Source: Granulicoccus phenolivorans DSM 17626 = NBRC 107789 = JCM 15570
GTDB lineage: Bacteria > Actinomycetota > Actinomycetes > Propionibacteriales > Propionibacteriaceae
DNA: 64,000 nt
Direction: 5' to 3'
Assembly: GCF_000423085.1 (NCBI RefSeq)
Contig: NZ_AUHH01000007.1
Location: 120,817 to 184,816 of the forward strand
Shown one piece after another: positions 35,698 through 45,069 of this stretch; within the stretch, counting starts at the first letter, position 1, and the number at the start of each line of letters is the position of its first letter. A program made the translations under genes and the position numbers. The notes beneath the pieces are model-generated. The model was given only the letters and a program-made list of their open reading frames with translations. It was not told the origin of the DNA and searched no databases.

Positions 35698-37242
35698 TCA
35701 GGCGTTTCGGTCGGCCCACCACTGCAGCAGCAGTTCGGTGGCGCGCTCCTCGCCGAGGGGTCCGTGTTCCATCCGCGCATTGAGCAGGAACTGGTACGCC
35801 TCCCCGACGGTCCGCGAGGGCCCGATCCCGAGCAGCTCCATCACCTGGTCCCCGTTGAGGTCCGGCCGGATCGCGGCCAGCTCCTCCTGCTCGGCCAGGG
35901 TGGCGATGCGTTTCTCGAGGTCGTCGTAGGCCTGGCGCAGCCGGCGCGCCTTGCGCTGATTGCGGGTGGTGCAGTCGGCCCGGGTCAGGATGTGCAGTCG
36001 CTCCAGCTGGTCCCCGGCGTCGCGGACATAGCGCCGCACCGCGGAATCGGTCCACTGCCCCTCGCCGTAGCCGTGGAAGCGCAGGTGCAGTTCCACCAGC
36101 CGGGCGATGTGCTTGATCTCCTCGGCCGAGAAGCGCAGTTCCCGCAGCCGCTTTTTCACCAGCTTCGCGCCGACCACGTCGTGTTGATGGAAGGAGACCT
36201 TGCCGCCCTCCTCGAACCGCCGGGTCGCCGGTTTGCCGATGTCGTGCAGCAGCGCGGCCAGGCGGCCGACCAGATCGGGGGCATGCCCGCGTCGCCGCTC
36301 CAGTTCGATCGACTGCTCGAGCACGGTCAGCGAGTGATCGTAGACATCCTTGTGCCGGTGGTGCTCGTCGACCTCCAGGCGCAGCGCCGGCAGTTCGGGC
36401 AGCACGTGGTCGGCGATTCCGGTCTCCACCAGCAGGTTCAGTCCCGGCCGGGGCCGATCGGTGAGCACCAGCTTGGACAGCTCGTCGCGGACCCGCTCGG
36501 CGGAGATGATCTCGATCCGCGGGGCCATCGCCAGCATCGCCGCGACCACCTCGGGGTGCGGGGCGAACCGGAGCCCGGGGCCGCTCAGCTGCGAGGTGAA
36601 CCGGGCCGCCCGCATCATCCGCAACGGATCGTCGGAGAAGGACTGCTCGGGGGTGCCCGGCGTACGCAGGATCCCCGCGGACAGGTCGGCCAGGCCGTGA
36701 TGGGGGTCGACGAATTCGCGATCCGGCAGCCGGATCGCCATCGCATTGACGGTGAAGTCGCGCCGGACCAGGTCCCCCTCGATCGTGTCGCCGAAGGCCA
36801 CCTCCGGTTTGCGCGAGTCGCTGCGGTAGACGTCGGAGCGGAAGGTGGTGATCTCGATCAGCCAGTACGCCCAGTCGGCCGCGGAATCGCCCGGATCCCC
36901 CACCGGTCCCGGTTCGGCCGCCGACCCCGGCCAGGACAGCGGGACCCGGGCCCCGATGGTGCCGTACTCCTTGCCGATGTCCCACACCGCGGCCCCAGGT
37001 ACGCCCCGGGTGAACTGCCGCAGCAACGCCTCGATATCGTCCGGGCGCGCCGAGGTGGTGAAATCCAGGTCGTGGCCCAGTTCGCCGCGCAGGGCGTCGC
37101 GGACCGAACCACCGACCAGGTACAACTCGAAGCCGGCGGCGACGAACAGGTCACCGAGCCGATCGACCACCGGGGCGATCCGCAACAGCTCGGTGACCGC
37201 GTTGCGCTGGGCCAGGCTGAGGGCGTCATTCGCTTCGGGCAC
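35698..37242 (-). CDS. cca: CCA tRNA nucleotidyltransferase
   Basis: A 514-residue enzyme that adds or repairs the 3' CCA of tRNAs. The nucleotidyltransferase head shows YLVGGSVRDALRG followed by the metal-binding DLDF, then RRDFTVNAMAI. An HD domain follows (HHRHKDVYDHSL, LLHDIGKPATR), as in actinobacterial PcnB-type enzymes. It is needed here because the local tRNA-Ile lacks an encoded CCA. The GTG start has TAGGAT 8 bases upstream and lies 18 bases after dciA. The dciA-cca-UPF0145 block is a co-directional run. Confidence 0.96.
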   Translation of the reverse strand: MPEANDALSLAQRNAVTELLRIAPVVDRLGDLFVAAGFELYLVGGSVRDALRGELGHDLDFTTSARPDDIEALLRQFTRGVPGAAVWDIGKEYGTIGARVPLSWPGSAAEPGPVGDPGDSAADWAYWLIEITTFRSDVYRSDSRKPEVAFGDTIEGDLVRRDFTVNAMAIRLPDREFVDPHHGLADLSAGILRTPGTPEQSFSDDPLRMMRAARFTSQLSGPGLRFAPHPEVVAAMLAMAPRIEIISAERVRDELSKLVLTDRPRPGLNLLVETGIADHVLPELPALRLEVDEHHRHKDVYDHSLTVLEQSIELERRRGHAPDLVGRLAALLHDIGKPATRRFEEGGKVSFHQHDVVGAKLVKKRLRELRFSAEEIKHIARLVELHLRFHGYGEGQWTDSAVRRYVRDAGDQLERLHILTRADCTTRNQRKARRLRQAYDDLEKRIATLAEQEELAAIRPDLNGDQVMELLGIGPSRTVGEAYQFLLNARMEHGPLGEERATELLLQWWADRNA

Positions 37243-37250
37243 AATCAGCC

Positions 37251-37256
37251 ATCCTA
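37251..37256 (-). promoter_or_regulatory. -10 box TAGGAT of a leaderless-type promoter
   Basis: Minus-strand TAGGAT ends 8 bases before the GTG of cca at 37242. Confidence 0.45.
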
Positions 37257-37260
37257 TCGC

Positions 37261-37863
37261 TCAGCCGTAGGTGTCGCGTGGTCCACGTCCGGGGACCGAG
37301 CGACGCCCATGCTTCCAGCTCGGCGCATCCGGGCCCTTCACCACCACCCGAGTGACCGCCCCGTCCCCCAGTTCCGCGTTCAGCAGCGCCACCAGTTGCG
37401 GCGCGAACAGCCGCAGCTGGGTCGCCCAGGTGGTCGATTCGGCGCGCACGGTGAGCACCTCGCCGTCGTAGGACTCCGGGCTGGAGTGATCGGCATTCAC
37501 CTGCCCGACCAGCTTGGGCCAGTTCGCCAGCAGCATGTGGACGTTGACCTGGGTGAGCCAGCCCTTGGCCGCCATCACCGAGTCGAGGGCACTGCCGAGC
37601 AGTTGCGGGTCTCGGTCGTTGGTGTAGGTGTGCTCCACGCCGCCGGTGCGTTTCGGCTTGCGGCGCCGCCGGCGTACGCCCTGACTGGCCGCGCCGGCCT
37701 GCGCCGCGATCGCCCGGGCCAGGTCGACCCCGGTCGGATCGTGCCGCCGGGCGGCCTGCTGCGCGGCGGTCTCGGCCCCCTCGCGGTCCAGGGACCAGCC
37801 CTGATCCGCATCCTCGCCGAACTCCGGATCGGTCGGCTCGGGCAGCCCGTCGTCGGTTCCCAT
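37261..37863 (-). CDS. dciA: DciA-type helicase-loading protein (DUF721)
   Basis: A 200-residue protein. The first 75 residues are disordered-looking with a basic patch (GVRRRRRKPKR); residues about 83-170 form the DUF721/DciA domain (LLGSALDSVMAAKGW, LTVRAESTTWATQLRLFAPQL). DciA-type proteins help load the replicative helicase in bacteria without DnaC/DnaI, and the gene is often next to recF in actinobacteria. GGGAGG precedes the ATG. A TAGGAT box at 37902-37907 on this strand could give it a separate promoter. Confidence 0.9.
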   Translation of the reverse strand: MGTDDGLPEPTDPEFGEDADQGWSLDREGAETAAQQAARRHDPTGVDLARAIAAQAGAASQGVRRRRRKPKRTGGVEHTYTNDRDPQLLGSALDSVMAAKGWLTQVNVHMLLANWPKLVGQVNADHSSPESYDGEVLTVRAESTTWATQLRLFAPQLVALLNAELGDGAVTRVVVKGPDAPSWKHGRRSVPGRGPRDTYG

Positions 37864-37904
37864 GCGCGCACCTCCCGTCCGAGCCCTGCCTGTGCGTGCC
37901 CATC

Positions 37905-39050
37905 CTATGCGGGCTCCTGCCGGCTCACCCCGTCCGTTCGGCTGACCCGGTAGCGGACCCCGACCAGGGAGGCCGGCACGTCCTCCCCGACGGCGGCGGT
38001 GACCAGGACCTGTTCGGCACCGTGCACCCGTTCGGCCAGCCGCTGCCGCCGGGTCGCGTCGAGCTCGGCGAACACGTCGTCGAGGACCAGCACCGGTTCG
38101 ATCCCGTCAGCCTGCAGCAGGGCGAAGGCCCCCAGCTTGAGCGCCAGCGCGTAGGACCAGGACTCCCCGTGCGAGGCATATCCCTTGGCGGGCAGCGCGC
38201 CGAGCTCGAAGGCGATGTCATCGCGGTGCGGGCCGATCAGGGTGAGGCCGCGGGCCAGTTCGTCGGTGCGCTGGGCGGCGAGCGCTGCGAGCAGGGCCTG
38301 TTCCAGGGCGGCGTCGCTGTGCTCGGCCGGCAGTTCCACGGTGGTCCGGTACTGCGCGGTGGCCTCATTATTGGTCGGCGCGATCTCGGCGTACGCCGTG
38401 GCGGCCAGCGGCATCAGATCGGCCAGGGTATCCAGCCGGGCAGCCAGGAGTTCGGCGCCGAAGCGGGCCAGTTGGCCGTCCCAGACCTCCAGGGTGGAAG
38501 CGGCGTACGGATCGGGGCGACGCGTACCCTTGCCGGCCAGGTCCTTGAGCAGACTGTTGCGCTGTTTCAGGGTCTTGTCGTAGTCGGCCTTCACCCCGGC
38601 CATCCGCGGCCAGCGGGTGACCACCAGGCCGTCCAGGAAGGCGCGTCGCTGGGCCGGATCCCCCTTGATGATCGCCAGGTCCTCCGGGGAGAACAGCACC
38701 GTCCGCAGGATCCCGAGCAGTTCCCGGGGACGGCTCAGCGGGGACCTGTTCAGTCGGGCCCGGTTCGCCCGGCCCGGGTTGATCTCGACCTCCAGCTGCA
38801 ACGCGCGGGGGTCGTCCAGCCCGGCCCGGACCTGGGCGCGGACGATCGCGCGCTCCGCGCCGGCGCGGACCAGCGGAACCTCCGAGGACACCCGGTGCGA
38901 GCCGAGCACCGACAGGTATTCGATCGCCTCCACCAGGTTGGTCTTGCCCTGCCCGTTCGCCCCGACGAACAGCGTCACCCCGGCGGTCAGCGGCAGGTCG
39001 ACCGACTCGTAGGAGCGGTAGTCGGCCAGCGTCAGATGGTCCACGTACAT
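37905..39050 (-). CDS. recF: recombination protein RecF
   Basis: A 381-residue SMC-like ATPase that helps load RecA at single-strand gaps. Walker A is GANGQGKTN (residues 30-38), the signature region is [15 protein letters not shown], and Walker B with D-loop is [15 protein letters not shown]. Normally dnaN lies just upstream; here recF instead starts 11 bases after the stop of a 606-residue protein that looks like a P-loop-less relative, and dnaN is 18 kb away. The ATG has GAGG upstream. Confidence 0.98.
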   Translation of the reverse strand: MYVDHLTLADYRSYESVDLPLTAGVTLFVGANGQGKTNLVEAIEYLSVLGSHRVSSEVPLVRAGAERAIVRAQVRAGLDDPRALQLEVEINPGRANRARLNRSPLSRPRELLGILRTVLFSPEDLAIIKGDPAQRRAFLDGLVVTRWPRMAGVKADYDKTLKQRNSLLKDLAGKGTRRPDPYAASTLEVWDGQLARFGAELLAARLDTLADLMPLAATAYAEIAPTNNEATAQYRTTVELPAEHSDAALEQALLAALAAQRTDELARGLTLIGPHRDDIAFELGALPAKGYASHGESWSYALALKLGAFALLQADGIEPVLVLDDVFAELDATRRQRLAERVHGAEQVLVTAAVGEDVPASLVGVRYRVSRTDGVSRQEPA

Positions 39051-39061
39051 CTAGCGGTGCC

Positions 39062-40882
39062 TCACGCAGGGGCACCGGTCCGGATGTGATCCACCGTCCG
39101 GCTCACCGCCAGGATCGCGCCGCGGTGGGCCCGCGGTTCGACGACTTCGCAGCCGATCAGGTCCAGGGCCTGGCGGCGATCGGCGCTGGCGAGCGCCCAG
39201 TCGCTCAGGTCGCTCACCCCCAGGGCCAGTTCGAGCCGGCTGCCCAGGTCCCCCGACTGCTCCCACTCGCTGCGGATCCCGTTGCCGGCCAGGAATCGTT
39301 CCTCGGCCGCGCGCTCGAGGGCCTGCCGCAGCAGGGCCGCGAGCTCCTCCGACTTCACCCCCGGATCCAGCGCGGGGTCGTCGGTCACCGCCCAGGCGCG
39401 ATCGATCGCGCGCTGGGCCGGGTCGGTCCACGGCTGCGGGAGCACCCGCCGGTGTTCGTCGGCGGCGACCAGCAGCAGTTGCGCCCGGGCGTCGCGCCGG
39501 CGTACCGCCGCGGCCAGGTCGTCGCCGGAGGTGAGCACGATCACCTGCTCACGCTGGGCCAGCTGCAGCAACCGCGACAGCATCTGGGAGATCTCGGCCT
39601 TCGCCGGGCCCGCCCCGGGGATCGGCGGCGGCAGCTCGAGCACCAGGAAGCCGGGGGCCTCGACCACGGCCCGGGCGATCACCAGGTCGATCATCAGCAC
39701 CGCGGCGTTGCGCACCGAGAAGCGCTGCAGGGAGTCCAGCAGTTCGCCGGCCCGGCACAGCAGTTGCCGCAGCCGCAGGCCACGCCGGCCGGCCCGGTAA
39801 GCACTCGCCCAGTACTCGACCTGGGTCCAGACCTCCTCCACGGCCAGGGTGTCCTCGGCCTCGTCCTGCCACAGCCAGGTCGCCTCGGCCAGGGCGGGCT
39901 GGGTACGCAGGTGGGCGGCCAACTCGGCCGGGTCGTCGCTGACCATCGTCCACTCGTGCCAGGCAGCCAGCGCGGCGGACTGGCGCTGCAGCCGGACCGT
40001 GCGCTGGGCCAGCAGCGCCGGCGGCGCCCCGATGTACGCCCAGGCCTCAGCCACCAGGCGGTGGGTCGGCGCGGTCTCCAGCAGGTCCGCGAGCCGGCCG
40101 GCCTCGTGGGCGTCGGGCACCCGCAGCCGCAGGATCGCCTGGAGCATTTCGACACGCTCGTAGTGGTCGGCGACCAGATCGGTCATCGTGCCGAAATCGA
40201 CGGTGTGCTCGTAGTCGCCGGGCAGCAGGCTCGCGGCGGCCGCACCCTTGTCGCCCAGGCCGAGCAGGGCCGAGCGGACCTCCTCGCGGAGGTCCTGTTC
40301 GGTGGCCAGCACCCGGTCGATCTGCTCGATCCGGGTGGTCAGGAGGTCGCCCGGTACCGCCTCGGGGACGCCGGCGACGTCGATCTCGGGTGCGGTGACC
40401 ACCACCCGCCGGTCCGGACGCAGCCAGGCCGGGCGCTCGCCCCGCTCCCCCGCGGTCGGGAGGCCGGGCGCGTGGATCGTGCGGCGCGGCTCGGGATTGT
40501 CCGGGTCGGGCCAGTCGGTGCGGATCTCCACCCGTCCGGTGCTTGCGGCCAGATCCAGCACCACCTGCGCGGTCGACTGCTCGCCGGCGTACGCCGCCCC
40601 GGTCAGGCCGCTCTCGATCAGTTGGGTGAGCCGGTCGCGCAGGGTCGGATCCGGGACGGTCAGCACCGTCAGGCCGGGGTGCGCGTCGAGTTCCAGGTTG
40701 CACCGCGGCCCGAACCCGGCGATATTTCGCAGGTCGATCCGACGCAGCCGGACCGCGGGCCCGGCGACGGTCGGGACGCCGACCGCGGACAGCACCGCGT
40801 CCAGCGCCTCGGGCCCGCGCAGGGCAGCCAACGCAATCCGCGCGGCCTGCTGATCAACGGTCGGCTGAGCGGGTGGCTGCAT
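39062..40882 (-). CDS. SMC/RecF-like protein lacking a P-loop, paralogue A
   Basis: A 606-residue protein that I read as a degenerate AAA-type (RecF/SbcC-like) ATPase. Residues 45-95 follow the N-terminal pattern of such proteins (LRRIDLRNIAGFG, then GLTVLTVPDPTLRDRL), but where GxNGxGKS should stand it has VPDPTLRD. Near residue 410 the Walker B-like strand is FLVLELPPPIPG, without acidic residues, followed by a familiar VIVLTSGDDLAAAVRR strand. Its middle and C-terminus align by eye with the protein at 41099-43030. It ends 11 bases before recF, so the two are probably cotranscribed. The function is unknown; a structural partner of RecF or of DNA repair complexes is speculation. Confidence 0.75.
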   Translation of the reverse strand: MQPPAQPTVDQQAARIALAALRGPEALDAVLSAVGVPTVAGPAVRLRRIDLRNIAGFGPRCNLELDAHPGLTVLTVPDPTLRDRLTQLIESGLTGAAYAGEQSTAQVVLDLAASTGRVEIRTDWPDPDNPEPRRTIHAPGLPTAGERGERPAWLRPDRRVVVTAPEIDVAGVPEAVPGDLLTTRIEQIDRVLATEQDLREEVRSALLGLGDKGAAAASLLPGDYEHTVDFGTMTDLVADHYERVEMLQAILRLRVPDAHEAGRLADLLETAPTHRLVAEAWAYIGAPPALLAQRTVRLQRQSAALAAWHEWTMVSDDPAELAAHLRTQPALAEATWLWQDEAEDTLAVEEVWTQVEYWASAYRAGRRGLRLRQLLCRAGELLDSLQRFSVRNAAVLMIDLVIARAVVEAPGFLVLELPPPIPGAGPAKAEISQMLSRLLQLAQREQVIVLTSGDDLAAAVRRRDARAQLLLVAADEHRRVLPQPWTDPAQRAIDRAWAVTDDPALDPGVKSEELAALLRQALERAAEERFLAGNGIRSEWEQSGDLGSRLELALGVSDLSDWALASADRRQALDLIGCEVVEPRAHRGAILAVSRTVDHIRTGAPA

Positions 40883-41098
40883 GGCTCAGGACTCCCTCTG
40901 CGGGTCGTGCTTCGGCGGGGCGCACGCCGAATTCGGGACTGTACGGACCATCTTGCCCCGTCCGGATCGTCGAGCGCACGCTACCACCCGCTGTGGAGAT
41001 ATCCGGGACTCTTGACCGTGTCCTAGACGAGCCAATACTGCGGTAGCGGCCCTCATCTTTCCTCCGGACCCGACCCTCCCCCCGGGCCGCTGGGACGG

Positions 41099-43030
41099 TC
41101 AGCCGCGGATGTGCTCCACCGCGCGGGACACCGACAGGATCGCCGGCCGGATATAGCTCGGTTCGATCATGTCGGAGACCGACAGATCCAGGGCGTAGCG
41201 CCGGTCCTGGGTGACCGCGGCCCAGGCGTCGACGTCGGTCAGGTTCAGCGCCAGCCGGACCCGCTCGGCGGTGGTGCTGGCATCGGCCCAGCGCTGCTCG
41301 AGGTACTTCCCGCCCCGGCCCAGCTGCAGCCCCTCGGTGAGGAACCGGACCAGGGCCGCGGTGTCGAGGGCCTCGGTCAGGATCGCGGCGGCCTGCTGCC
41401 CCCGTTCCATCGGGTCCAGCTCGGAGTCGTCGCAGACCAGCCAGGCCCGATCCAGGCAGCGCTGCACCGGGTCGATCCAGGCGCGGGTGACCACCGATCG
41501 GCCCTCGGCGGGGACCAGGCCCAGCGTGGTCGCCCCCTGGGCGCCGGCCAGGTCGGCGAGCCGGTCCGAACAGGTCAGCAACACCACCTGGGCCCGTTGC
41601 CCGACCGGCTTCAGCGCGGTCAGGGCCTGCTGGCACTCATCCAGATTCGCGGTCTGCAGCGGGTCCTCGATCACGATGAAGCCGAACGGGGACGGCTGGG
41701 CGGCATTGCGTACCTGCAGGGCCACCAGCGCATACGCCAGGTCGACGTCGGGCAGCGCGGCCAGTTCGGTCAACAGCTCGGTGGCCGCCTGCAACTGCGG
41801 GCGATGCGCATTGAGTCCGCGGGTACGCCGGTAGCTCTCTCGCCAGGTGTCGACCTCGTGGCGCACCGTGCCGCGGCCCGCCTCGACCCGCGCGGCCTCC
41901 TCCTGCCAGGCCCGGGTGGTCTCCACCAGCACCGGATACTGGGTGCGCAGCTTCTGCGCGAGGACGCCGGGATCGGTCTCGGGCACCAGCCACTCCCGCC
42001 AGGCCTCGGCCGCCGCCGGTTGGCTCGCCAATGCCAGGTCGGTCTGCCCGAGATAGCGCGGCGGGGTGCCCACCACCCGCCACGCGGACGCCAACGCCTG
42101 GGGCAGCTGCAGCGACGCCGCGGGATCCCGCTCCATTTCGGCCGCCACTCGCTCCAGTTCGGTGGCCGCCTGGTCCACGACCGTGTCACGGGGCAATTCG
42201 ATCGCGGCGATGCCCTCAGCGGTGCGCGGCTGCCCCTCGTGCATCGTGCGCACCCGATCGAAGGAGCGATCGTCGATGTCGTCGCCGAGCTGGGCCGGCA
42301 GCAGATCGGCCAGCAGCTGCCACTGGGGCTGGCCGTCCTCGGTGAGGACGGTGGTCAACCGCGTGCGGACGGCCTCCTCGGTCCGGATCTGGGTGCTGTG
42401 CTCATCGAGCAGGCGGGTGAGCAGCTCGATCCCCGCGGCGACCCGGTCGCGGCTCTCCCGCTCGTCGCGGAAGGGCAGCACCGGGCGGCGCAGTTCCGGG
42501 TTGTGGCCCCACTGCAACGCCTCGATCCCGGTGTTGCTGCCGCGACCGCGGTGCACGTGGCGCTGCGGGGATTCCAGGGTGTCGGGATGCTCCCACTCCA
42601 CGATCAGCTCGTGCCGGGAGACGGTGGCTCCGTCGAGTTCGACGGTGATCCGCGGAAAGTCCCGCTGGGCGCCGGACTGCGCCGGGTCGGACTTCGCCGG
42701 CGCGCCGGCCGGCGTACGCCCCGGACTGGGGTGTTCGGTCCCGGTCACGGCCAGGTCGGTCGCGGTCGCGAACAGATGGCCGATCGCCGGGTCGGACACG
42801 TGCACCACGTGCAGCCCCGGGACCGGGGCCAGCTCCAGCGCGGAGCGCGCCTCGATCGGCCGGACCCCGGAGATCTCCAGGCGACGCAGGTACGCCTGCG
42901 GCCCGCCCACCGCGGTCGACTCCTCCCAGAAGAAGTCGGGGATCGACCCCTGAACCGCGGCCACCGCCAGCGCGAGCACGGTCGGGTCTGCGGTCCGAAT
43001 GGATTCGGGGATGGCTCTTTGTCCAGTCAT
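41099..43030 (-). CDS. SMC/RecF-like protein lacking a P-loop, paralogue B
   Basis: A 643-residue paralogue of the 39062-40882 product. Shared features include AYLRRLEISGVRP then GLHVVHVSDPAIGHLF where a P-loop is expected, the WREWLVPETDP...LRTQYPVL segment, VRNAA, and the C-terminal RYALDLSVSDMIEP...ILSVSRAVEHIRG. Unlike paralogue A it keeps an acidic Walker B-like strand (FIVIEDPLQ near residue 450) followed by VVLLTCSDRLADL. ATP hydrolysis looks unlikely without Walker A. AGGAG lies 6 bases before the ATG. A 216-bp gap separates it from paralogue A; a large repeat array lies upstream. Confidence 0.75.
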   Translation of the reverse strand: MTGQRAIPESIRTADPTVLALAVAAVQGSIPDFFWEESTAVGGPQAYLRRLEISGVRPIEARSALELAPVPGLHVVHVSDPAIGHLFATATDLAVTGTEHPSPGRTPAGAPAKSDPAQSGAQRDFPRITVELDGATVSRHELIVEWEHPDTLESPQRHVHRGRGSNTGIEALQWGHNPELRRPVLPFRDERESRDRVAAGIELLTRLLDEHSTQIRTEEAVRTRLTTVLTEDGQPQWQLLADLLPAQLGDDIDDRSFDRVRTMHEGQPRTAEGIAAIELPRDTVVDQAATELERVAAEMERDPAASLQLPQALASAWRVVGTPPRYLGQTDLALASQPAAAEAWREWLVPETDPGVLAQKLRTQYPVLVETTRAWQEEAARVEAGRGTVRHEVDTWRESYRRTRGLNAHRPQLQAATELLTELAALPDVDLAYALVALQVRNAAQPSPFGFIVIEDPLQTANLDECQQALTALKPVGQRAQVVLLTCSDRLADLAGAQGATTLGLVPAEGRSVVTRAWIDPVQRCLDRAWLVCDDSELDPMERGQQAAAILTEALDTAALVRFLTEGLQLGRGGKYLEQRWADASTTAERVRLALNLTDVDAWAAVTQDRRYALDLSVSDMIEPSYIRPAILSVSRAVEHIRG

Positions 43031-43149
43031 GTTGCTCCTGCGAGTGGACTGTCGATCGGACCGGCGGCGTACGGTCGGGTCCATCCTGCCCGGTTCGGGC
43101 AAAACTTGCGCGCCGACCCGCTCTCCCGGCCGCGGTGTGCGGGCACGCC

Positions 43150-44165
43150 ACGGTCCGGGCACCGGTGGATCATCCATCCGGGATTCGGTCGATCATTTTT
43201 TCTAGGATTGTCTATCTTGAACAGAAGATACCCTGAGAGAGCCCTATCGGGGTGGACTGGTTCGCGGGCCGAGTTCGACGGCGCGGGTTGGATTCGTGTC
43301 CGCGGGCACTGCAGGGACCGCGGGCCAGACGTGGAACCGCCAGCAGCCAGGACAACCCGCGTACCGCCCGGACAACCCGCGTACCGCCCGCGGCATCCGG
43401 GCACGACACGGTCCGGGCACCGGTGGATCAGCCATGGGGGATCCGGTCGATCACTCTTTCTAGGGACATCTACTATCAACAGAAGATGTCCTGATGGGGC
43501 ACTAACGGATTGATTCGGGTACGCGGGTCCAGTTCGGCGGCGCGGGCTGGATTCGTGTCCGCGGGCGCTGCAGGGACCGCGCGCCATACGTGGAACCGCG
43601 AGCAGCCAGGAGGACCCGCGTACCGCCATGTGCACCCACGTACCGCCCTGTGCACCCACGCGCCGCCAGGAGCACCGCGATCAACAGACTTAGCGGCGCG
43701 GGTCATGTCCGGGTACGCGGGTCCAGTTCGGCGGCGCGGGTTGGATTCGTGTCCGCGGGCGCTGCAGGGACCGCGGGCCAGACGTGGAACCGCGAGCAGC
43801 CAGGACAACCCGTGCACCGCCCGCGGCGTCCGGGCACGTCACGGTCCGGGCACCGGTGGATCAGACACCGGGATCCGGTCGATCACTCTTTCTAGGGACA
43901 TCTACTATCAACAGAAGACACCCTGAGAGAGCCCTATCGGGGTGGATCGGTACGCGGGCCGAGTTCGGTGGCGCGGGTTGGATTCGGGTCCGCGGGCGCT
44001 GCAGGGACCGCGGGCCCAATGTGGAACCGCCAGCAGCCAGGAGGACCCGCGTACCGCCAGGACAACCCGCGAGCAGCCAGGACAACCCGCGAGCAGCCAG
44101 GACAACCCGCGAGCAGCCAGGACAACCCGCGTACCGCCCGGAGCACCCGCAAGCCGCCCCCTGAA
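43150..44165. repeat. complex non-coding repeat array
   Basis: The 43031-44388 gap holds no convincing gene. Three copies of a block of roughly 110 bp start at CACCGGTGGATCA (43160, 43418, 43851) and run through a CTTTCTAGG / AACAGAAGA core. Four copies of a second block (GGCGCGGG, TTCGTGTCCGCGGGC, CTGCAGGGACCG, GTGGAACCGC) start near 43280, 43540, 43735 and 43970. Each of these ends in 20-bp minisatellite units. The core can form hairpins, for example GGACATCT and AGATGTCC around 12 bases in copy 2. Open frames here change with the 20-bp unit, so they are not genes. Confidence 0.85.
44041..44160. repeat. 20-bp minisatellite, six units
   Basis: Six consecutive 20-base units of the type GACAACCCGCGAGCAGCCAG (three identical at 44061-44120, variants on both sides). 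Shorter runs of the same unit occur at 43351-43390 and about 43610-43670. Confidence 0.9.
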
Positions 44166-44270
44166 CGCCCCAAAGACCGACAGAACGTGACCCTTGATCG
44201 AACCGCACGATCGCGCCGTCGACACTGCTATTTCCCTGTATAGAAAAGTTCGCAGAAACAGGGAGACTCC

Positions 44271-44293
44271 ATGATCGTCTCCCGATGATCGGA
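44271..44293. other. hairpin-forming inverted repeat in the azlC upstream region
   Basis: GGGAGAC and GTCTCCC enclose nine bases. It lies between the repeat array and azlC, where I see no gene in 44166-44376. It may stop transcription from either side; there is no T run. Confidence 0.4.
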
Positions 44294-44376
44294 CGCGATC
44301 GGGTCCTATCCACCTCTCTAGAGTCTTCCTTAGACAAAGACATATGGTCCGATCGAGCAAATCCACCGATGCAGGT

Positions 44377-44382
44377 TAGAGT
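44377..44382 (+). promoter_or_regulatory. -10 box TAGAGT of a leaderless-type promoter
   Basis: TAGAGT ends 6 bases before the GTG of azlC at 44389. Confidence 0.6.
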
Positions 44383-44388
44383 GACGCG

Positions 44389-45069
44389 GTGCCCTCGCCG
44401 TCCACCCGCCTCACGCCTGCCGTCCGGTCGGGGCTGTCCATCTCGGTGGCGGTCGGGCTCTACGGCATCTCCTTCGGCGCCCTCGCGGTGGCGGCCGGCC
44501 TCAGCGTCGCCCAGGCCTGCGCGCTGAGCCTGCTGATGTTCACCGGCGGATCGCAGTTCGCCTTCGTCGGCGTACTCTCCGGTGGCGGAACGTTGGCCGC
44601 GGCCACCTCCGCGGCCTCCCTGCTCGGGGTCCGCAATGCGATCTACGGGGTGCAGTTGTCCGCCCTGAGCCGCCCCTCGCCGCGCCTGATGCCGCTGCAG
44701 GCCCACCTGACCATCGACGAATCGATGGCCACCGCGACCGCGCAGACCGATCCGGCCGAGATCCGCCGCGGGTTCTGGACCGCCGGGGTCGGCGTCTACC
44801 TGCTGTGGAACCTGTTCACCCTGCTCGGCGCCCTGGCCGGGGAGGCCCTGGGTGACCCCAAGGTCTGGGGGCTGGACGGGGCCGCGGCGGCCGCCTTCCT
44901 CGGGCTGCTGTGGCCGCGGCTGAAGGGCCGCGAGCCGATCGTGGTGGCGGTGGTCTGCGCCTTCCTCACCATGCTCGCCGTGCCGTTCGTGCCGGCCGGC
45001 GTACCGATCCTGATCGCCGGGGCCGGAGCGGTGGCCTGCTGGCTGCTGATCGAACGGACCCACCGATGA
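44389..45069 (+). CDS. azlC: AzlC-type branched-chain amino acid exporter, large subunit
   Basis: A 226-residue membrane protein of the AzlC/YgaZ family with about six hydrophobic segments and the family-like GISFGALAVAAGLS and MFTGGSQFAFVG. With AzlD it forms a branched-chain amino acid or analogue exporter. The GTG start is leaderless-type, and the stop overlaps the azlD start in an ATGA. Confidence 0.94.
   Translation: MPSPSTRLTPAVRSGLSISVAVGLYGISFGALAVAAGLSVAQACALSLLMFTGGSQFAFVGVLSGGGTLAAATSAASLLGVRNAIYGVQLSALSRPSPRLMPLQAHLTIDESMATATAQTDPAEIRRGFWTAGVGVYLLWNLFTLLGALAGEALGDPKVWGLDGAAAAAFLGLLWPRLKGREPIVVAVVCAFLTMLAVPFVPAGVPILIAGAGAVACWLLIERTHR

Noticed and set aside
43027..43659. Possible minus-strand gene in the repeat array
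   Set aside because: The predicted protein only reflects repeated DNA blocks; the 20-bp units shift the frame from copy to copy, and no ribosome site or consistent start is seen.
43150..44165. CRISPR array
   Set aside because: The 20-bp units are contiguous without unique spacers, and no cas gene is present.
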